Program-made: the position numbers and the translations under genes | NCBI RefSeq assembly: GCF_001667925.1 | Contig: NZ_LZJR01000071.1 | Location: 1 to 64,000, forward strand | Direction of reading: 5' to 3' | From: Mycobacterium sp. E2479 | Lineage (GTDB): Bacteria; Actinomycetota; Actinomycetes; Mycobacteriales; Mycobacteriaceae | DNA length: 64,000 nt | Part shown: positions 1 through 9,145 of the stretch, in pieces | Layout: the number at the start of each line of letters is the position of its first letter | Numbering within the stretch: position 1 is the stretch's first letter | The notes under the pieces: model-generated | What the model saw: the letters and a program-made list of their open reading frames with translations, nothing else | Databases searched by the model: none | Told to the model about the DNA's origin: nothing

Positions 1-1
1 A

Positions 2-199
2 GGGGTGTCGAACCATGTGCCCGGCATGGTTATCACTTCACTGGCGACCTTCACCCTCGTCTACGCGGTGCTCGCGGTCCTCTGGTTCTTCCTGCTCAGA
101 CGCTACGTCGTCGAAGGGCCGCTGGAACACGACGCGGAACCCGCTCCCCCGCGGGCGCCCAGCGATGACGAGGTGGCACCTCTGTCCTTCGCGTACTGA
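2..199 (+). CDS. cydA: Cytochrome bd oxidase subunit I, C-terminal end (partial)
   Basis: This is the tail of a gene that enters the window already in frame; its start lies outside. The visible part has one hydrophobic membrane segment (about residues 9-31, ending FFLLRRY) and then a hydrophilic Pro/Ala/Glu/Asp tail ending SFAY, as expected for the last helix and cytoplasmic tail of CydA. Subunit I carries the haems and the quinol site of the bd-type terminal oxidase in the cytoplasmic membrane. The call rests mainly on position: cydB starts 35 nt downstream on the same strand, followed by cydD and cydC. No haem ligand can be seen in this fragment. Confidence 0.85.
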   Translation, partial: GVSNHVPGMVITSLATFTLVYAVLAVLWFFLLRRYVVEGPLEHDAEPAPPRAPSDDEVAPLSFAY

Positions 200-234
200 C
201 GAGGGCTTACCCGACGACGAAAGGAGTTGAGACT

Positions 235-1275
235 GTGGGATTGCAAGAGCTGTGGTTCGGCATCATCGCGGTGCTGTTCCTGGGATTCTTCATCCTCGAG
301 GGCTTCGACTTCGGCGTCGGCATGTTGATGGAACCGTTCGCGCGCGTCGGCATCGGTGAGCCCGAACCGCTGCGCCGCACGGCGCTCAACACCATCGGAC
401 CGGTGTGGGACGGCAACGAGGTATGGCTGATCGTCGGCGGCGCGGCCATGTTCGCGGCCTTTCCCGGCTGGTATGCCACCGTGTTCTCCACGCTTTACCT
501 GCCGCTGTTGGCGATCCTGTTCGGGATGATCGTGCGCGCGGTGGCGATCGAGTGGCGCGGCAAGATCGATGACACCAAATGGCGCGGCTGGGCCGATGTC
601 GGCATCGCGGCCGGGTCGTGGCTGCCGGCCATCTTGTGGGGCGTCGCGTTCGCGATCCTGGTGCGCGGGCTCCCGGTCGATGCGAACGGCCACATTCACC
701 TCTCGATCACCGATGTGCTCAACGCTTACACGGTGCTGGGTGGCTTGGCCACCGCCGGATTGTTCTTGTTCTACGGAGCCACGTTCGTTGCGTTGAAGAC
801 ATCCGGCGCAATCCGCGAGGACGCGTACCGCTTCGGCGTATGGTTATCCCTTCCCGTCACCGGACTGGTAGCGGCCTTTGGACTTTGGACGCAGCTGGCT
901 CATGGGAAGGACTGGAGCTGGGTGGTGCTGGGCGCAGCGGTGCTGGCGCAACTGGCGGCCGTGCTGCTGGTGTGGCGGCGCACCTCCGACGGGTGGGCAT
1001 TCACCTGCGTCGCCCTGGTGGTCGCGGCCGTGGTGATCCTGCTCTTCGCCGCGCTGTATCCGAACCTGGTGCCCTCGACGCTGGACAAGCAGTGGAGCCT
1101 GACCATCCACAACGCCTCGTCCACCAACTACACCCTCAAAGTCATGACGTGGGTGACGGCTTTCATGGCTCCGCTGACGGTGATCTACCAGGCCTGGTCG
1201 TATTGGATATTCCGGCAACGCATCTCGGCCGACCGGATACCCGCGCCCATCGGCCTGGCAAGGCGCGTGTCCTGA
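235..1275 (+). CDS. cydB: Cytochrome bd oxidase subunit II
   Basis: 346-residue polytopic protein, the usual CydB length. CydB pairs with CydA to form the quinol oxidase that reduces oxygen to water without pumping protons. The N-terminal helix has the family pattern LEGFDFGVG (about residues 20-28), followed by TxGPVWDGNEVWL (about residues 53-65), a well-conserved CydB signature. Eight or nine hydrophobic segments follow. The GTG start at 235 is preceded by an AAGGAG ribosome site at about 220-225. It sits between cydA and the cydDC exporter genes, the arrangement known in M. tuberculosis. Confidence 0.96.
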   Translation: MGLQELWFGIIAVLFLGFFILEGFDFGVGMLMEPFARVGIGEPEPLRRTALNTIGPVWDGNEVWLIVGGAAMFAAFPGWYATVFSTLYLPLLAILFGMIVRAVAIEWRGKIDDTKWRGWADVGIAAGSWLPAILWGVAFAILVRGLPVDANGHIHLSITDVLNAYTVLGGLATAGLFLFYGATFVALKTSGAIREDAYRFGVWLSLPVTGLVAAFGLWTQLAHGKDWSWVVLGAAVLAQLAAVLLVWRRTSDGWAFTCVALVVAAVVILLFAALYPNLVPSTLDKQWSLTIHNASSTNYTLKVMTWVTAFMAPLTVIYQAWSYWIFRQRISADRIPAPIGLARRVS

Positions 1276-1337
1276 GCGGTACGGACCGCGCCGGCCGGGC
1301 GCCGCTAGACCCCCGATTGTGGCGGGCGTCGGCGGCG

Positions 1338-2951
1338 GTGCGTCGCTACCTGGTCGGCGTGGTCGGCTGCGGCGGCCTGATCTCCGGCTGCGCGATCGGC
1401 TCGGCGATCGTGTTGGCTGGCGTCGTCGCCCGGGCCGTCGGCGATCCCGCCGCCCGGAGCGTGCGCGTCTTCCTGGGCCCGCTGTCAATAATGTTGGCGC
1501 TGTGGATAATCCGCACGTTGGCGCATTGGCTGCAGGCGCGGCTGGGGCAACGCGGAGCCAGCGCGGTCATCGCCGATCTGGGCGGGCAGGTGCTTGCCGC
1601 GGTGACCGCCCGCCAACCGAGTGAGCTCGCAACACAACGCGACTCCGCCGCCGTCGTGGTCACCCGGGGGCTGGATGGCTTGCGTCCCTATTTCACCGGC
1701 TACTTGCCGACGTTGCTCCTCGCCGCGATCCTGACCCCGGCCACCGTCGCCGTGATCGCGGCCTACGATCTGAAATCGGCGGTGGTCGTGGCGATCACGC
1801 TGCCGCTGATACCGATCTTCATGGTGCTGATCGGACTCGCAACGGCCGACCGATCGGCCGCGGCGCTGGCCGCGATGACGACGCTGCAGGCCCGATTGCT
1901 GGACCTGATCGCCGGCATCCCCACCCTGCGCGCGCTCGGGCGTTGCTCGGGGCCCGAGCACCGCATCGCCGAACTGGCTGCCGCGCATCGCCGTTCGGCC
2001 ATGGCGACGCTGCGGATTGCGTTCTTGTCGGCCCTGGTGCTGGAGCTTTTGGCCACGCTCGGGGTGGCGTTGATCGCCGTCGGGATAGGCCTGCGATTGG
2101 TGTTCGGTGAGATGACCCTGACCACCGGTTTGACCGTCCTGCTACTGGCGCCCGACGTGTACTGGCCGCTGCGCCGCATCGGCGTGGAGTTTCACGCCGC
2201 ACAAGACGGCAGGACCGCCGCCGGTGCGGCGTTCGCCCTCATCGGCGAGCTGAGCGCGCCAAAGGCCGGGACTCACACGGTTACCGCACGCGGCGCGCTG
2301 ATTCGCCTCGATCAACTGACGGTGGATGGCCGCGACGGCCAGGCGCCCCGCGATCTGAGCGCGGTCATCCAACCCGGCGCGGTCACGGTGTTGACCGGGC
2401 CCAACGGCGCCGGCAAGAGCACCACGTTGCAGGCGATCGCCGGCATCAGCGTGCCTTCGTCGGGCCGGGTCGTCGTCGGGGGTGTCGACGTCGCCGACCT
2501 CGAGCCGGCCGCATGGTGGGCGCAGCTGTCCTGGCTTCCGCAACGCCCGGTGCTCGTGCCGGGCACCGTCGATGAGAACCTGGCGCTGCTCGGATGCCTT
2601 GATGATGCCGAAAAGGCCTGTGCCGATTCGGGGTTCGACGCGGTACTGGCCGAGCTGCCAGCTGCGGGCAGCACCGTGATCGGGCGCGGCGGTGTCGGGT
2701 TGTCACTCGGACAACGACAACGGCTGGGTCTGGCCCGCGCGCTCGGCTCGAAAGCCGCCGTGCTGTTGCTCGACGAGCCGACGGCACACCTGGACGCAAG
2801 CACCGAGCAACGCGTCTTGCGGGCCATCGTCGAGCGGGCGCGTGCCGGTGCGACCGTGATCGTGGTCGGCCACCGTGCGCCCGTCCTGGCCATCGGCGAC
2901 CAGGTCGTCGAGGTCGTCGCCGACCGGACGGTGCGTTATGTCCCGGCCTGA
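1338..2951 (+). CDS. cydD: CydDC ABC exporter, subunit CydD
   Basis: Fused membrane/ATPase half-transporter, about 537 residues. CydDC exports thiols (cysteine, glutathione in E. coli) and is needed for assembly of the bd oxidase. Six hydrophobic segments fill the N-terminal half. The ATPase half has Walker A GPNGAGKST (about residue 354), an ABC signature that reads LSLGQ instead of LSGGQ (about residue 454) and Walker B VLLLDEP (about residue 477). The start is uncertain. GTG 1338 is chosen, but a TTG at 1317 would include the family-like stretch DPRLWRASA, and neither has a clear ribosome site. The frame is open far upstream inside cydB, which is not coding. The stop overlaps the cydC start. 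Confidence 0.92.
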   Translation: MRRYLVGVVGCGGLISGCAIGSAIVLAGVVARAVGDPAARSVRVFLGPLSIMLALWIIRTLAHWLQARLGQRGASAVIADLGGQVLAAVTARQPSELATQRDSAAVVVTRGLDGLRPYFTGYLPTLLLAAILTPATVAVIAAYDLKSAVVVAITLPLIPIFMVLIGLATADRSAAALAAMTTLQARLLDLIAGIPTLRALGRCSGPEHRIAELAAAHRRSAMATLRIAFLSALVLELLATLGVALIAVGIGLRLVFGEMTLTTGLTVLLLAPDVYWPLRRIGVEFHAAQDGRTAAGAAFALIGELSAPKAGTHTVTARGALIRLDQLTVDGRDGQAPRDLSAVIQPGAVTVLTGPNGAGKSTTLQAIAGISVPSSGRVVVGGVDVADLEPAAWWAQLSWLPQRPVLVPGTVDENLALLGCLDDAEKACADSGFDAVLAELPAAGSTVIGRGGVGLSLGQRQRLGLARALGSKAAVLLLDEPTAHLDASTEQRVLRAIVERARAGATVIVVGHRAPVLAIGDQVVEVVADRTVRYVPA

Positions 2952-4704
2952 TTCCGCGTCACGTCGCAGCCACAAGGCCGCAGTGGGGCGCCGCGATGAG
3001 CCTCTGCTGGCCGCCGCCGATCTGCTGCGCCCGCGGCTACCCCGCGTCCTGGCGGCGATTGCGCTCGGGGTGCTCTCGCTGAGTAGTGCGCTGGCCCTGG
3101 CCGGCGTTTCGGCATGGCTGATCACACGGGCCTGGCAGATGCCGCCCGTGCTGGATCTGTCGGTGGCGGCCGTCGCCGTCCGCATGTTCGCAATTTCGCG
3201 AGGCGTGCTGCACTACTGCGAGCGACTGGCCACCCACGACGCTGCCCTGCGCGCGGCCGGTACCGCGCGGGTACAGCTCTACCAGCGGCTGGCGCGCGGG
3301 CCGGCGGCGGCCACCGCCCGGTTGCACAGCGGTGAACTGGTGGCCCGGGTCGGCGCCGACGTCGACGAGCTGGCCAACGTCCTGGTGCGCGCCCTGGTGC
3401 CGATCGGCGTCGCAGCGGTGCTGGCGCTGGCCGCAACAGCGGCCGTCGCCGCCATTTCAGCGTCGGCGGCCGTCGTGCTGGCCATCTGCCTGCTGGTCGC
3501 CGGTTTCGTGGCCCCCCAACTCGCAGGTCGGGCCGCCGCTACGCAGGAAGACGTTGCGCGGCAGCATCATTCTGAGCGTGACACCTCGGCGATGATCGCC
3601 CTCGAACACGCGGCCGAGCTTCGGGTGGCTGGGTTGCTTCCCGATGTCGTCGCCGAATCACAACGCCGTCAACGCGCGTGGGGCGACGCGCTGGACACCG
3701 CAGCCAAGCCGGCCGCGATCGCCGAGGCGATGCACACCGCGGCGATCGGAGCCAGCGTGCTAGGCGCGGTGGTGTCCGGAATCGGGTTGGCGCATGCTGT
3801 GGCGCCCACCACGCTGGCCGTGCTGATGCTGCTGCCACTGTCCGCCTTCGAGGCGATGACGCCGTTGCCGGCCGCCGCCGTTCAATTGACGCGGTCGCGG
3901 ATCGCCGCGCGCCGACTGCTCGAACTGACTCCGCCCGGCCCCGAGAACGCGACGGCGAGCGCGCCCATCGGCTCGGGCCAGTCGCGCGCTTGCGCGGAAT
4001 TGTCCGCCGACGTGTGTTCGGGCCACGATGGCGCGGCGCGCTCGACCCGCATCAATGTGCACCTGCCACCGGGCTCGCGACTGGCCGTCACCGGCGCCAG
4101 CGGTTCCGGGAAGACGACCCTACTGATGACGCTCGCCGGCCTGCTGCCGCCACTGGACGGGCAGGTGTGGCTGAACGATACCGACGTGAGCGAGTTCAAC
4201 GAAGTCGATTTGCGCGGGGCGATCGGGTTCTTCGCTGAGGACGCCCATATCTTTGCCACCACCATCCGCGACAACTTGTTGGTTGCGCGCGGCGACTGCC
4301 CAGACCACGACTTGGCTTCAGCGCTGGAAGCCGTTGGCCTGGGCGCGTGGGTCGCCGGTCTGCCCGACGGTTTGTCCACGGTGCTAACGGGTGGGGCGCA
4401 AGCCCTTTCGGCTGGCCAACGCAGAAGGCTGTTGCTCGCCCGGGCGGTGATCTCGCCCGCGGGGATCGTGCTGCTCGACGAGCCCACCGAACACCTCGAC
4501 GTCACCGACGGGGAACAGATTATGCGAGATCTGCTGGCCCCGAACGGTGGCTTGATGTCCCCGCAGCGGACGGTGGTGGTGGCCACTCACCACCTGCCCG
4601 AGGGGCTGGGCTGTCGGCAATTGATCGTCGATGAACAGACCCGAGCGCACTCAGAGGTGTCGCCGGCGCGGCATGAATTCCAGCGACAACAGCACGAACA
4701 GTAG
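2938..4704 (+). CDS. cydC: CydDC ABC exporter, subunit CydC
   Basis: 588-residue half-transporter that partners CydD in the cytoplasmic membrane. N-terminal hydrophobic helices are followed by an ATPase domain with Walker A GASGSGKTT (about residue 386), signature LSAGQ (about residue 490) and Walker B IVLLDEP (about residue 510), followed by the H-loop region ATHH. ATG 2938 overlaps the last codons of cydD (stop 2949-2951), so translation is probably coupled. The final 54 nt overlap the 3' end of the convergent DUF2156 gene, so both tails share the same DNA on opposite strands. Confidence 0.94.
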   Translation: MSRPDSASRRSHKAAVGRRDEPLLAAADLLRPRLPRVLAAIALGVLSLSSALALAGVSAWLITRAWQMPPVLDLSVAAVAVRMFAISRGVLHYCERLATHDAALRAAGTARVQLYQRLARGPAAATARLHSGELVARVGADVDELANVLVRALVPIGVAAVLALAATAAVAAISASAAVVLAICLLVAGFVAPQLAGRAAATQEDVARQHHSERDTSAMIALEHAAELRVAGLLPDVVAESQRRQRAWGDALDTAAKPAAIAEAMHTAAIGASVLGAVVSGIGLAHAVAPTTLAVLMLLPLSAFEAMTPLPAAAVQLTRSRIAARRLLELTPPGPENATASAPIGSGQSRACAELSADVCSGHDGAARSTRINVHLPPGSRLAVTGASGSGKTTLLMTLAGLLPPLDGQVWLNDTDVSEFNEVDLRGAIGFFAEDAHIFATTIRDNLLVARGDCPDHDLASALEAVGLGAWVAGLPDGLSTVLTGGAQALSAGQRRRLLLARAVISPAGIVLLDEPTEHLDVTDGEQIMRDLLAPNGGLMSPQRTVVVATHHLPEGLGCRQLIVDEQTRAHSEVSPARHEFQRQQHEQ

Positions 4705-6054
4705 CGGGACGATCTGCGTCATCGAGATCAGCGCGTAGCGCCGCGCGTCAAGCGCATGCCATTTGCGGAGATACCGGTACAACGACTCGAGGGCGATAAG
4801 TGGGTCCAGAACGTGGGTCAACCGATAGAAGACGCGCTGGATCCAGCCCCGGTTCTTGTCATCGAAAATTTCGGGGAACGCGGCGAACGCCAGCGATACC
4901 CGCTGCGCCCCAGTCGCTTTGCCCGCCATGATCATGTCGACACTGAGGCGCTCGTCAAGTCCATTGGGCGCACCGCGCCGGCGCCACGGCACGTCGAGGG
5001 TGATGTCGCTACCCGCACCGGCCGTGGCATACCGGTGAAACGCCTGCACGGTGCCCGCCTTGTCCCTGGCGATGATCAGCCGGATGCCGGGGAATCGGCC
5101 TTCCAGAACGCCGTCGAGGTTCATGTGGAATCCGCGGTCGGCGCGGGCCCCCTTGGATGACTCGCGCACCACCTCGGTCAGCTCGGCCAGCAGCTTGTCG
5201 TCGAGTTCCTGCTCCGACACGATTTCGGTTGTCACACCGCAGTTGTGGGTGCGTTTCACCGCTTGCCGCAGATTGCGGAATTTGCGGCCCACCATATCGA
5301 AGCCGGACACGTCGACCACCACGTCACGGCCAATCGGTATGGGCCGCAACGATTGTCCCAACACCGACGAATCACTCCACAGGCTCAGACGCCGCTCACC
5401 GCAGCCCACCACGGCGATGCGCCACCCGTGCGTGTGGCACGTGGCGGCGAAATCGGCGACCAGCTCCGGAAAGCGAGCCTCGTCACCGACCGGGTCACCG
5501 CTGACCACGGCGATTCCCATCCGCGTGCGGTACGCCAACGCCGCGGTGCCGTCGGCGGTGAAGTGATAGCTCTTGCCGGTCTGCATGGTGAACGGCGCGA
5601 GCGCGTCGCCGGCGGTGGCATTGACCAACTTCCACACTCGCGGCAGGTCACCGGACCGCGGATAGGAAGTGGTCGGCCACATCAACACCATGCCCGAGCT
5701 GGCGATCACCAGGTCGCCCAACAGGTCGAACGACAGCACATGGAGGCCGAGGCCGGCCAGCACGAAAAGGGCGGCAGCGGTGGCATGCATCGTCGTGACC
5801 GGCCGCCCCAGGAAGATGCCACGAGCCATCCAGGCCACCGCCACCAGCACAGTCAGCGACCACGCCAACCGGTCGCTGTATTCCCAGTTCGGCTGAGTGT
5901 GGTGCCGAGCGAGTACGCCGATGAACCAGCATGCGGCGCAGAACAGCGCCAAAGCGGCGATCAAGCGGGCCGCGAGTGAATCGACCGAAACCACAACGCG
6001 TTCGCGCACGCGGGGCCTTGCTACCGTGAAGTCCGCCACTGAGCCGTTCACCAT
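4651..6054 (-). CDS. DUF2156 (MprF C-terminal-like) membrane protein
   Basis: Membrane protein of about 467 residues, Rv1619-like. The N-terminal third has four or five hydrophobic helices. The remainder is a soluble GNAT-like fold of the DUF2156 type, as in the catalytic half of phosphatidylglycerol lysyltransferases. The substrate is unknown; M. tuberculosis has a separate lysyl-phosphatidylglycerol synthase (LysX). Start choice: ATG 6054 directly follows a GGGAGGTG purine stretch, and GTG 6051 is better spaced from it. A longer reading from 6144 is possible. It lies downstream of the thioesterase gene on the same strand and converges on cydC with a 54-nt overlap. Confidence 0.78.
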   Translation of the reverse strand: MVNGSVADFTVARPRVRERVVVSVDSLAARLIAALALFCAACWFIGVLARHHTQPNWEYSDRLAWSLTVLVAVAWMARGIFLGRPVTTMHATAAALFVLAGLGLHVLSFDLLGDLVIASSGMVLMWPTTSYPRSGDLPRVWKLVNATAGDALAPFTMQTGKSYHFTADGTAALAYRTRMGIAVVSGDPVGDEARFPELVADFAATCHTHGWRIAVVGCGERRLSLWSDSSVLGQSLRPIPIGRDVVVDVSGFDMVGRKFRNLRQAVKRTHNCGVTTEIVSEQELDDKLLAELTEVVRESSKGARADRGFHMNLDGVLEGRFPGIRLIIARDKAGTVQAFHRYATAGAGSDITLDVPWRRRGAPNGLDERLSVDMIMAGKATGAQRVSLAFAAFPEIFDDKNRGWIQRVFYRLTHVLDPLIALESLYRYLRKWHALDARRYALISMTQIVPLLFVLLSLEFMPRRRHL

Positions 6055-6196
6055 CACCTCCCGATGCGCTGCCAAAGCCTGGTGGCTTGATTGCCGCCGC
6101 TGCACCGAATACCCGGCTACGTCAAAGCTACGCCCGGACACCACAGTTTCGGGGCCGAATTCGGGCGGGAGATTTCGCAGCTATTCCATCACGTTT

Positions 6197-7114
6197 TTAC
6201 CGGCGGGATGACGGGAAGTATTTGAGTACGCCCTCTTGCATCACCGTGGCCAGCGGCTGCCCGGACCGATCGAAGAAGTGCCCGGTGCCCAGCCCGCGCG
6301 AATCGGCCGCTACCGGCGACGATGTGGAGTACAACACCCAGTCGTTGAAGTTGACCTGCCGGTGAAACCAAATGGAATGATTGGCCGACGCGGCGAATAT
6401 GCGGTCGAATCCCCAGGAAAGACCGTGCGTTGTGATAACCGAGTCCAATACCGTGGTATCCGACGAATACACCATTGTTGCCGTGTGCAATAAAGGATCG
6501 TCGGGAAGATCCCCGAGTGACTTGACCCAGACGCGATTGTGCGGAAGCCGGTCGCCCTTTGTGCGCATCACCCAGGCCGGATCGTTGGTGTAACGCCATT
6601 CGATGGGCTGCAGTGCATTGACGAAGTGCGGAACGGTCTTTTCGTAGCCACGCAACAGCTCGCCGATCGTGGGCTGCGTGTGCGGCTCGGCCACCTTCGG
6701 CGCCTCGACGCCGTGCTCGAGGCCGCGGCCGCCGGCCATGTAGGAGATCAGCGCCGAGGACAGCAGCGTGCCGGCTTGCATCGCATCGACGCGCCGATTG
6801 GCGAAGCGGCGCTCGTCGCGCAGCCGGGTCACGCGAAACTCGATGTCCTTGGTGGTGTCTCCCCCGTTGATGAAGTGCACCGACATCGCGCTCGGCGGCA
6901 GGTCGCCGCGAACCAGGCTGCGACTGCTCGCGACGAACGACTGCGACATCAGCTGGCCACCGAAGGTGCGCATCGGGTTCTTGCTCGGATGCGAGCCGAT
7001 GAACAGGTCGTCGTCGACACGATCGAGGTCCAGCGTCGCCAGCAGCTCGGCGAAGTCCGAGTGGGTCGGTGGCGCGGCTTCTCGGGGCTCTCGAGACTCA
7101 CAGCCGGCCGCCAC
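6197..7114 (-). CDS. tesB: Acyl-CoA thioesterase II, TesB family
   Basis: 305 residues, double hot-dog TesB fold, Rv1618 (TesB1)-like. TesB enzymes hydrolyse medium- and long-chain acyl-CoA to free fatty acid and CoA in the cytosol. Family blocks are visible: HPSKNPMRTFGGQ (about residues 42-54), HSIWFHRQVNFNDW (about 246-259), RGLGTGHFF and VMQEGVLKYF near the end. In E. coli TesB the HSxWFH block is preceded by the catalytic Asp (D204); here that position is Asn245 (SANHSIWF), while the catalytic Gln in MQEG is kept. GTG 7114 has an AGGAG ribosome site five bases upstream. Only 14 nt separate it from pykA upstream. Confidence 0.9.
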   Translation of the reverse strand: MAAGCESREPREAAPPTHSDFAELLATLDLDRVDDDLFIGSHPSKNPMRTFGGQLMSQSFVASSRSLVRGDLPPSAMSVHFINGGDTTKDIEFRVTRLRDERRFANRRVDAMQAGTLLSSALISYMAGGRGLEHGVEAPKVAEPHTQPTIGELLRGYEKTVPHFVNALQPIEWRYTNDPAWVMRTKGDRLPHNRVWVKSLGDLPDDPLLHTATMVYSSDTTVLDSVITTHGLSWGFDRIFAASANHSIWFHRQVNFNDWVLYSTSSPVAADSRGLGTGHFFDRSGQPLATVMQEGVLKYFPSSRR

Positions 7115-7128
7115 ACGTTCTCCTCTAG

Positions 7129-8547
7129 TTAGACGTCATCCTCCCCGATCCGGTGCACATGGATGAGGTTGGTTGACCCTACTGTGCCAGGTGGCGCACC
7201 GGCGACGATGACGACCAGGTCGCCACGCTTGTAGCGGCCGAGCTCCAGCAGCGACTTGTCGACCTGGCGGATCATGCCGTCGGTAGAGGTCATCATCGGG
7301 ACGATGAACGTCTCGGTGCCCCAGGTCATGGCCAGCTGGCTGCGGACCTCGGGCCACGCGGTGAAGGCGAGCAGCGGCAGCGGGGTGTGCAGGCGCGCCA
7401 GTCGCTTGACCGTGTCGCCGGACTGGGTGAATGCGACGAGCGCCTTGGCGTCGAGCCGCTCGCCGATGTCACGGGCTGCGTAGGAGATCACCCCGCGCTT
7501 GGTGCGCGGCACGTGTGTCAGCGGCGGCGCGGCCGTGGAATTGTCCTCGACCGCGCAGATGATGCGCGCCATCGTCCGAACCGCCGCCAGCGGATACTTC
7601 CCCACCGAGGTTTCCCCGGACAGCATCACCGCGTCGGCGCCGTCGAGGACGGCATTGGCGACGTCAGACGCCTCGGCGCGAGTCGGTCGCGAGTTCTCGA
7701 TCATCGAATCGAGCATCTGGGTCGCCACGATCACCGGTTTCGCGTTCTCCCGGGCCATTTGGATAGCCCGCTTCTGCACCAGCGGAACCTCTTCCAAGGG
7801 CAGTTCGACGCCCAGGTCGCCACGGGCCACCATGATCGCGTCGAAGGCCAGCACGATGGCTTCCAGATTGTCGACGGCCTCCGGCTTCTCCAGCTTCGCG
7901 ATCACCGGCACCCGCCGGCCGACGCGGTCCATCACCTCGTGCACCAACTCGACGTCGGATGGCGAACGCACGAAGGAGAGCGCGATCAGGTCGACACCGA
8001 GTTCGAGCGCGAAGGTGAGGTCCTCGACATCCTTTTCCGACAAAGCCGGTGCGGACACGTTCATGCCGGGCAGCGAGATGCCCTTGTTGTTGCTGACCGG
8101 TCCACCCTCGACGACCGTGCAGACGACGTCGTCGCCATCGATGGCGTCGATGACCAGTCCGACCTTGCCGTCGTCGACCAGAATCCGGTCACCGACGGCG
8201 GCGTCCTCGGCCAACTTCTTGTAGGTGGTCGACACCCGGTCGTGGTCGCCTTCGCAGTCGGCGACGGTGATCCGCACCGTTTCACCGTCGGCCCAGTACG
8301 TGGGCCCGGTGGCGAAACGTCCCAGCCTGATCTTGGGGCCCTGCAGGTCAGCGAGCACGCCGACGGCGCGGCCCGTGGCGTCGGACGCGGAGCGGACGCG
8401 CTCGTAGGCGGCTTTGTGATCGGAATAGTCGCCGTGGCTGAAGTTCAACCGGGCGACGTCCATTCCCGCCCCAACCAGGGCCAGAATCGATTCATCCGAA
8501 CTGGTCGCAGGGCCAAGGGTGCAGACGATCTTTCCGCGCCTACTCAC
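7129..8547 (-). CDS. pykA: Pyruvate kinase
   Basis: 472 residues, the same length as M. tuberculosis PykA (Rv1617). It converts phosphoenolpyruvate and ADP to pyruvate and ATP, the last step of glycolysis. The N-terminus RGKIVCTLGPAT, the block VIAKLEKPEAVDNL (about residues 215-228) and the active-site block MVARGDLGVELP (about 240-251) are classic. The C-terminal effector domain is present (SGDTVKRLARL). ATG 8547 follows the Rv1616-like gene, and the tesB-type gene comes next with a 14-nt gap, so the three may share a transcript. Confidence 0.97.
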   Translation of the reverse strand: MSRRGKIVCTLGPATSSDESILALVGAGMDVARLNFSHGDYSDHKAAYERVRSASDATGRAVGVLADLQGPKIRLGRFATGPTYWADGETVRITVADCEGDHDRVSTTYKKLAEDAAVGDRILVDDGKVGLVIDAIDGDDVVCTVVEGGPVSNNKGISLPGMNVSAPALSEKDVEDLTFALELGVDLIALSFVRSPSDVELVHEVMDRVGRRVPVIAKLEKPEAVDNLEAIVLAFDAIMVARGDLGVELPLEEVPLVQKRAIQMARENAKPVIVATQMLDSMIENSRPTRAEASDVANAVLDGADAVMLSGETSVGKYPLAAVRTMARIICAVEDNSTAAPPLTHVPRTKRGVISYAARDIGERLDAKALVAFTQSGDTVKRLARLHTPLPLLAFTAWPEVRSQLAMTWGTETFIVPMMTSTDGMIRQVDKSLLELGRYKRGDLVVIVAGAPPGTVGSTNLIHVHRIGEDDV

Positions 8548-8613
8548 GCCGACCCAGCATAGTCGCGTGTAACCCCCGCGGCCCGCACATAAGCGCGGCG
8601 GCGCAGTGTGCTT

Positions 8614-9060
8614 TTACCCACCAAGAACGGTGGGAAACAACGGGAAGGCGGGCAGGTTACGCAGCACCGTCCAGGCGATCGTCGCGACCACGAGCGTCAG
8701 CGACGCGGCCGTGGGCGGCAGCCCCTTGCCGCGGGCGCGGCGCACCATCATCCATGCGGCCAGCAGTGGGATCCCCACCAGCAGGAAGACGTTGTCGTGG
8801 ATGCCGGCCATCAAGTCACCGTGCAACAGGTCGTGCGTCATCCGCAGGCCACCGCAAAACGGGCAATTCCAGCCGGTCAGCCACTTGAACGGGCATGCGG
8901 GGTAGACCGAACTGGGGCTGTGTGGGTCGGCCAGCGCGACATAGCCGAGGGCGCCACCCAGGGCCACGGCGGTACCGGCCCCGATCACAAGGCGCTGCCG
9001 CCACGGGCCGCGCGGATGAGGCTGTCCCGGAGCATGCGCGGGTGGATGAGGTTGCATCAC
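8614..9060 (-). CDS. DUF2752 membrane protein
   Basis: 148-residue protein, Rv1616-like. A Pro/His-rich N-terminal tail is followed by a hydrophobic segment, then the DUF2752 signature CPFKWLTGWNCPFCGGLR (about residues 56-73) and HDLLHGD, then two more hydrophobic segments. The Cys pairs in CPFxxLTGxxCPxCG are the hallmark of the family, whose biochemical role is not known. It lies between lgt and pykA on the same strand. A perfect CCCACC/GGTGGG stem covers its last codons. Confidence 0.85.
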   Translation of the reverse strand: MMQPHPPAHAPGQPHPRGPWRQRLVIGAGTAVALGGALGYVALADPHSPSSVYPACPFKWLTGWNCPFCGGLRMTHDLLHGDLMAGIHDNVFLLVGIPLLAAWMMVRRARGKGLPPTAASLTLVVATIAWTVLRNLPAFPLFPTVLGG

Positions 9061-9145
9061 TCGTCCGCTGACCTTGTCTTGGTCACGCTTTTCAGCATGC
9101 CAGATCCGTTGCGGACCACCGTGCCAAACGGGGCCACGGCGGCGG

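Noticed and set aside
579..1337. Upstream extension of the cydD frame across cydB
   Set aside because: It overlaps the well-supported cydB in another frame, is rich in Arg/Gly/Ala as expected of high-GC shadow frames, and has no family similarity until about 1300.
8615..8634. CCCACC/GGTGGG hairpin as terminator of the DUF2752 gene
   Set aside because: No T-run follows on either strand, and the stem lies within the coding end of the gene.
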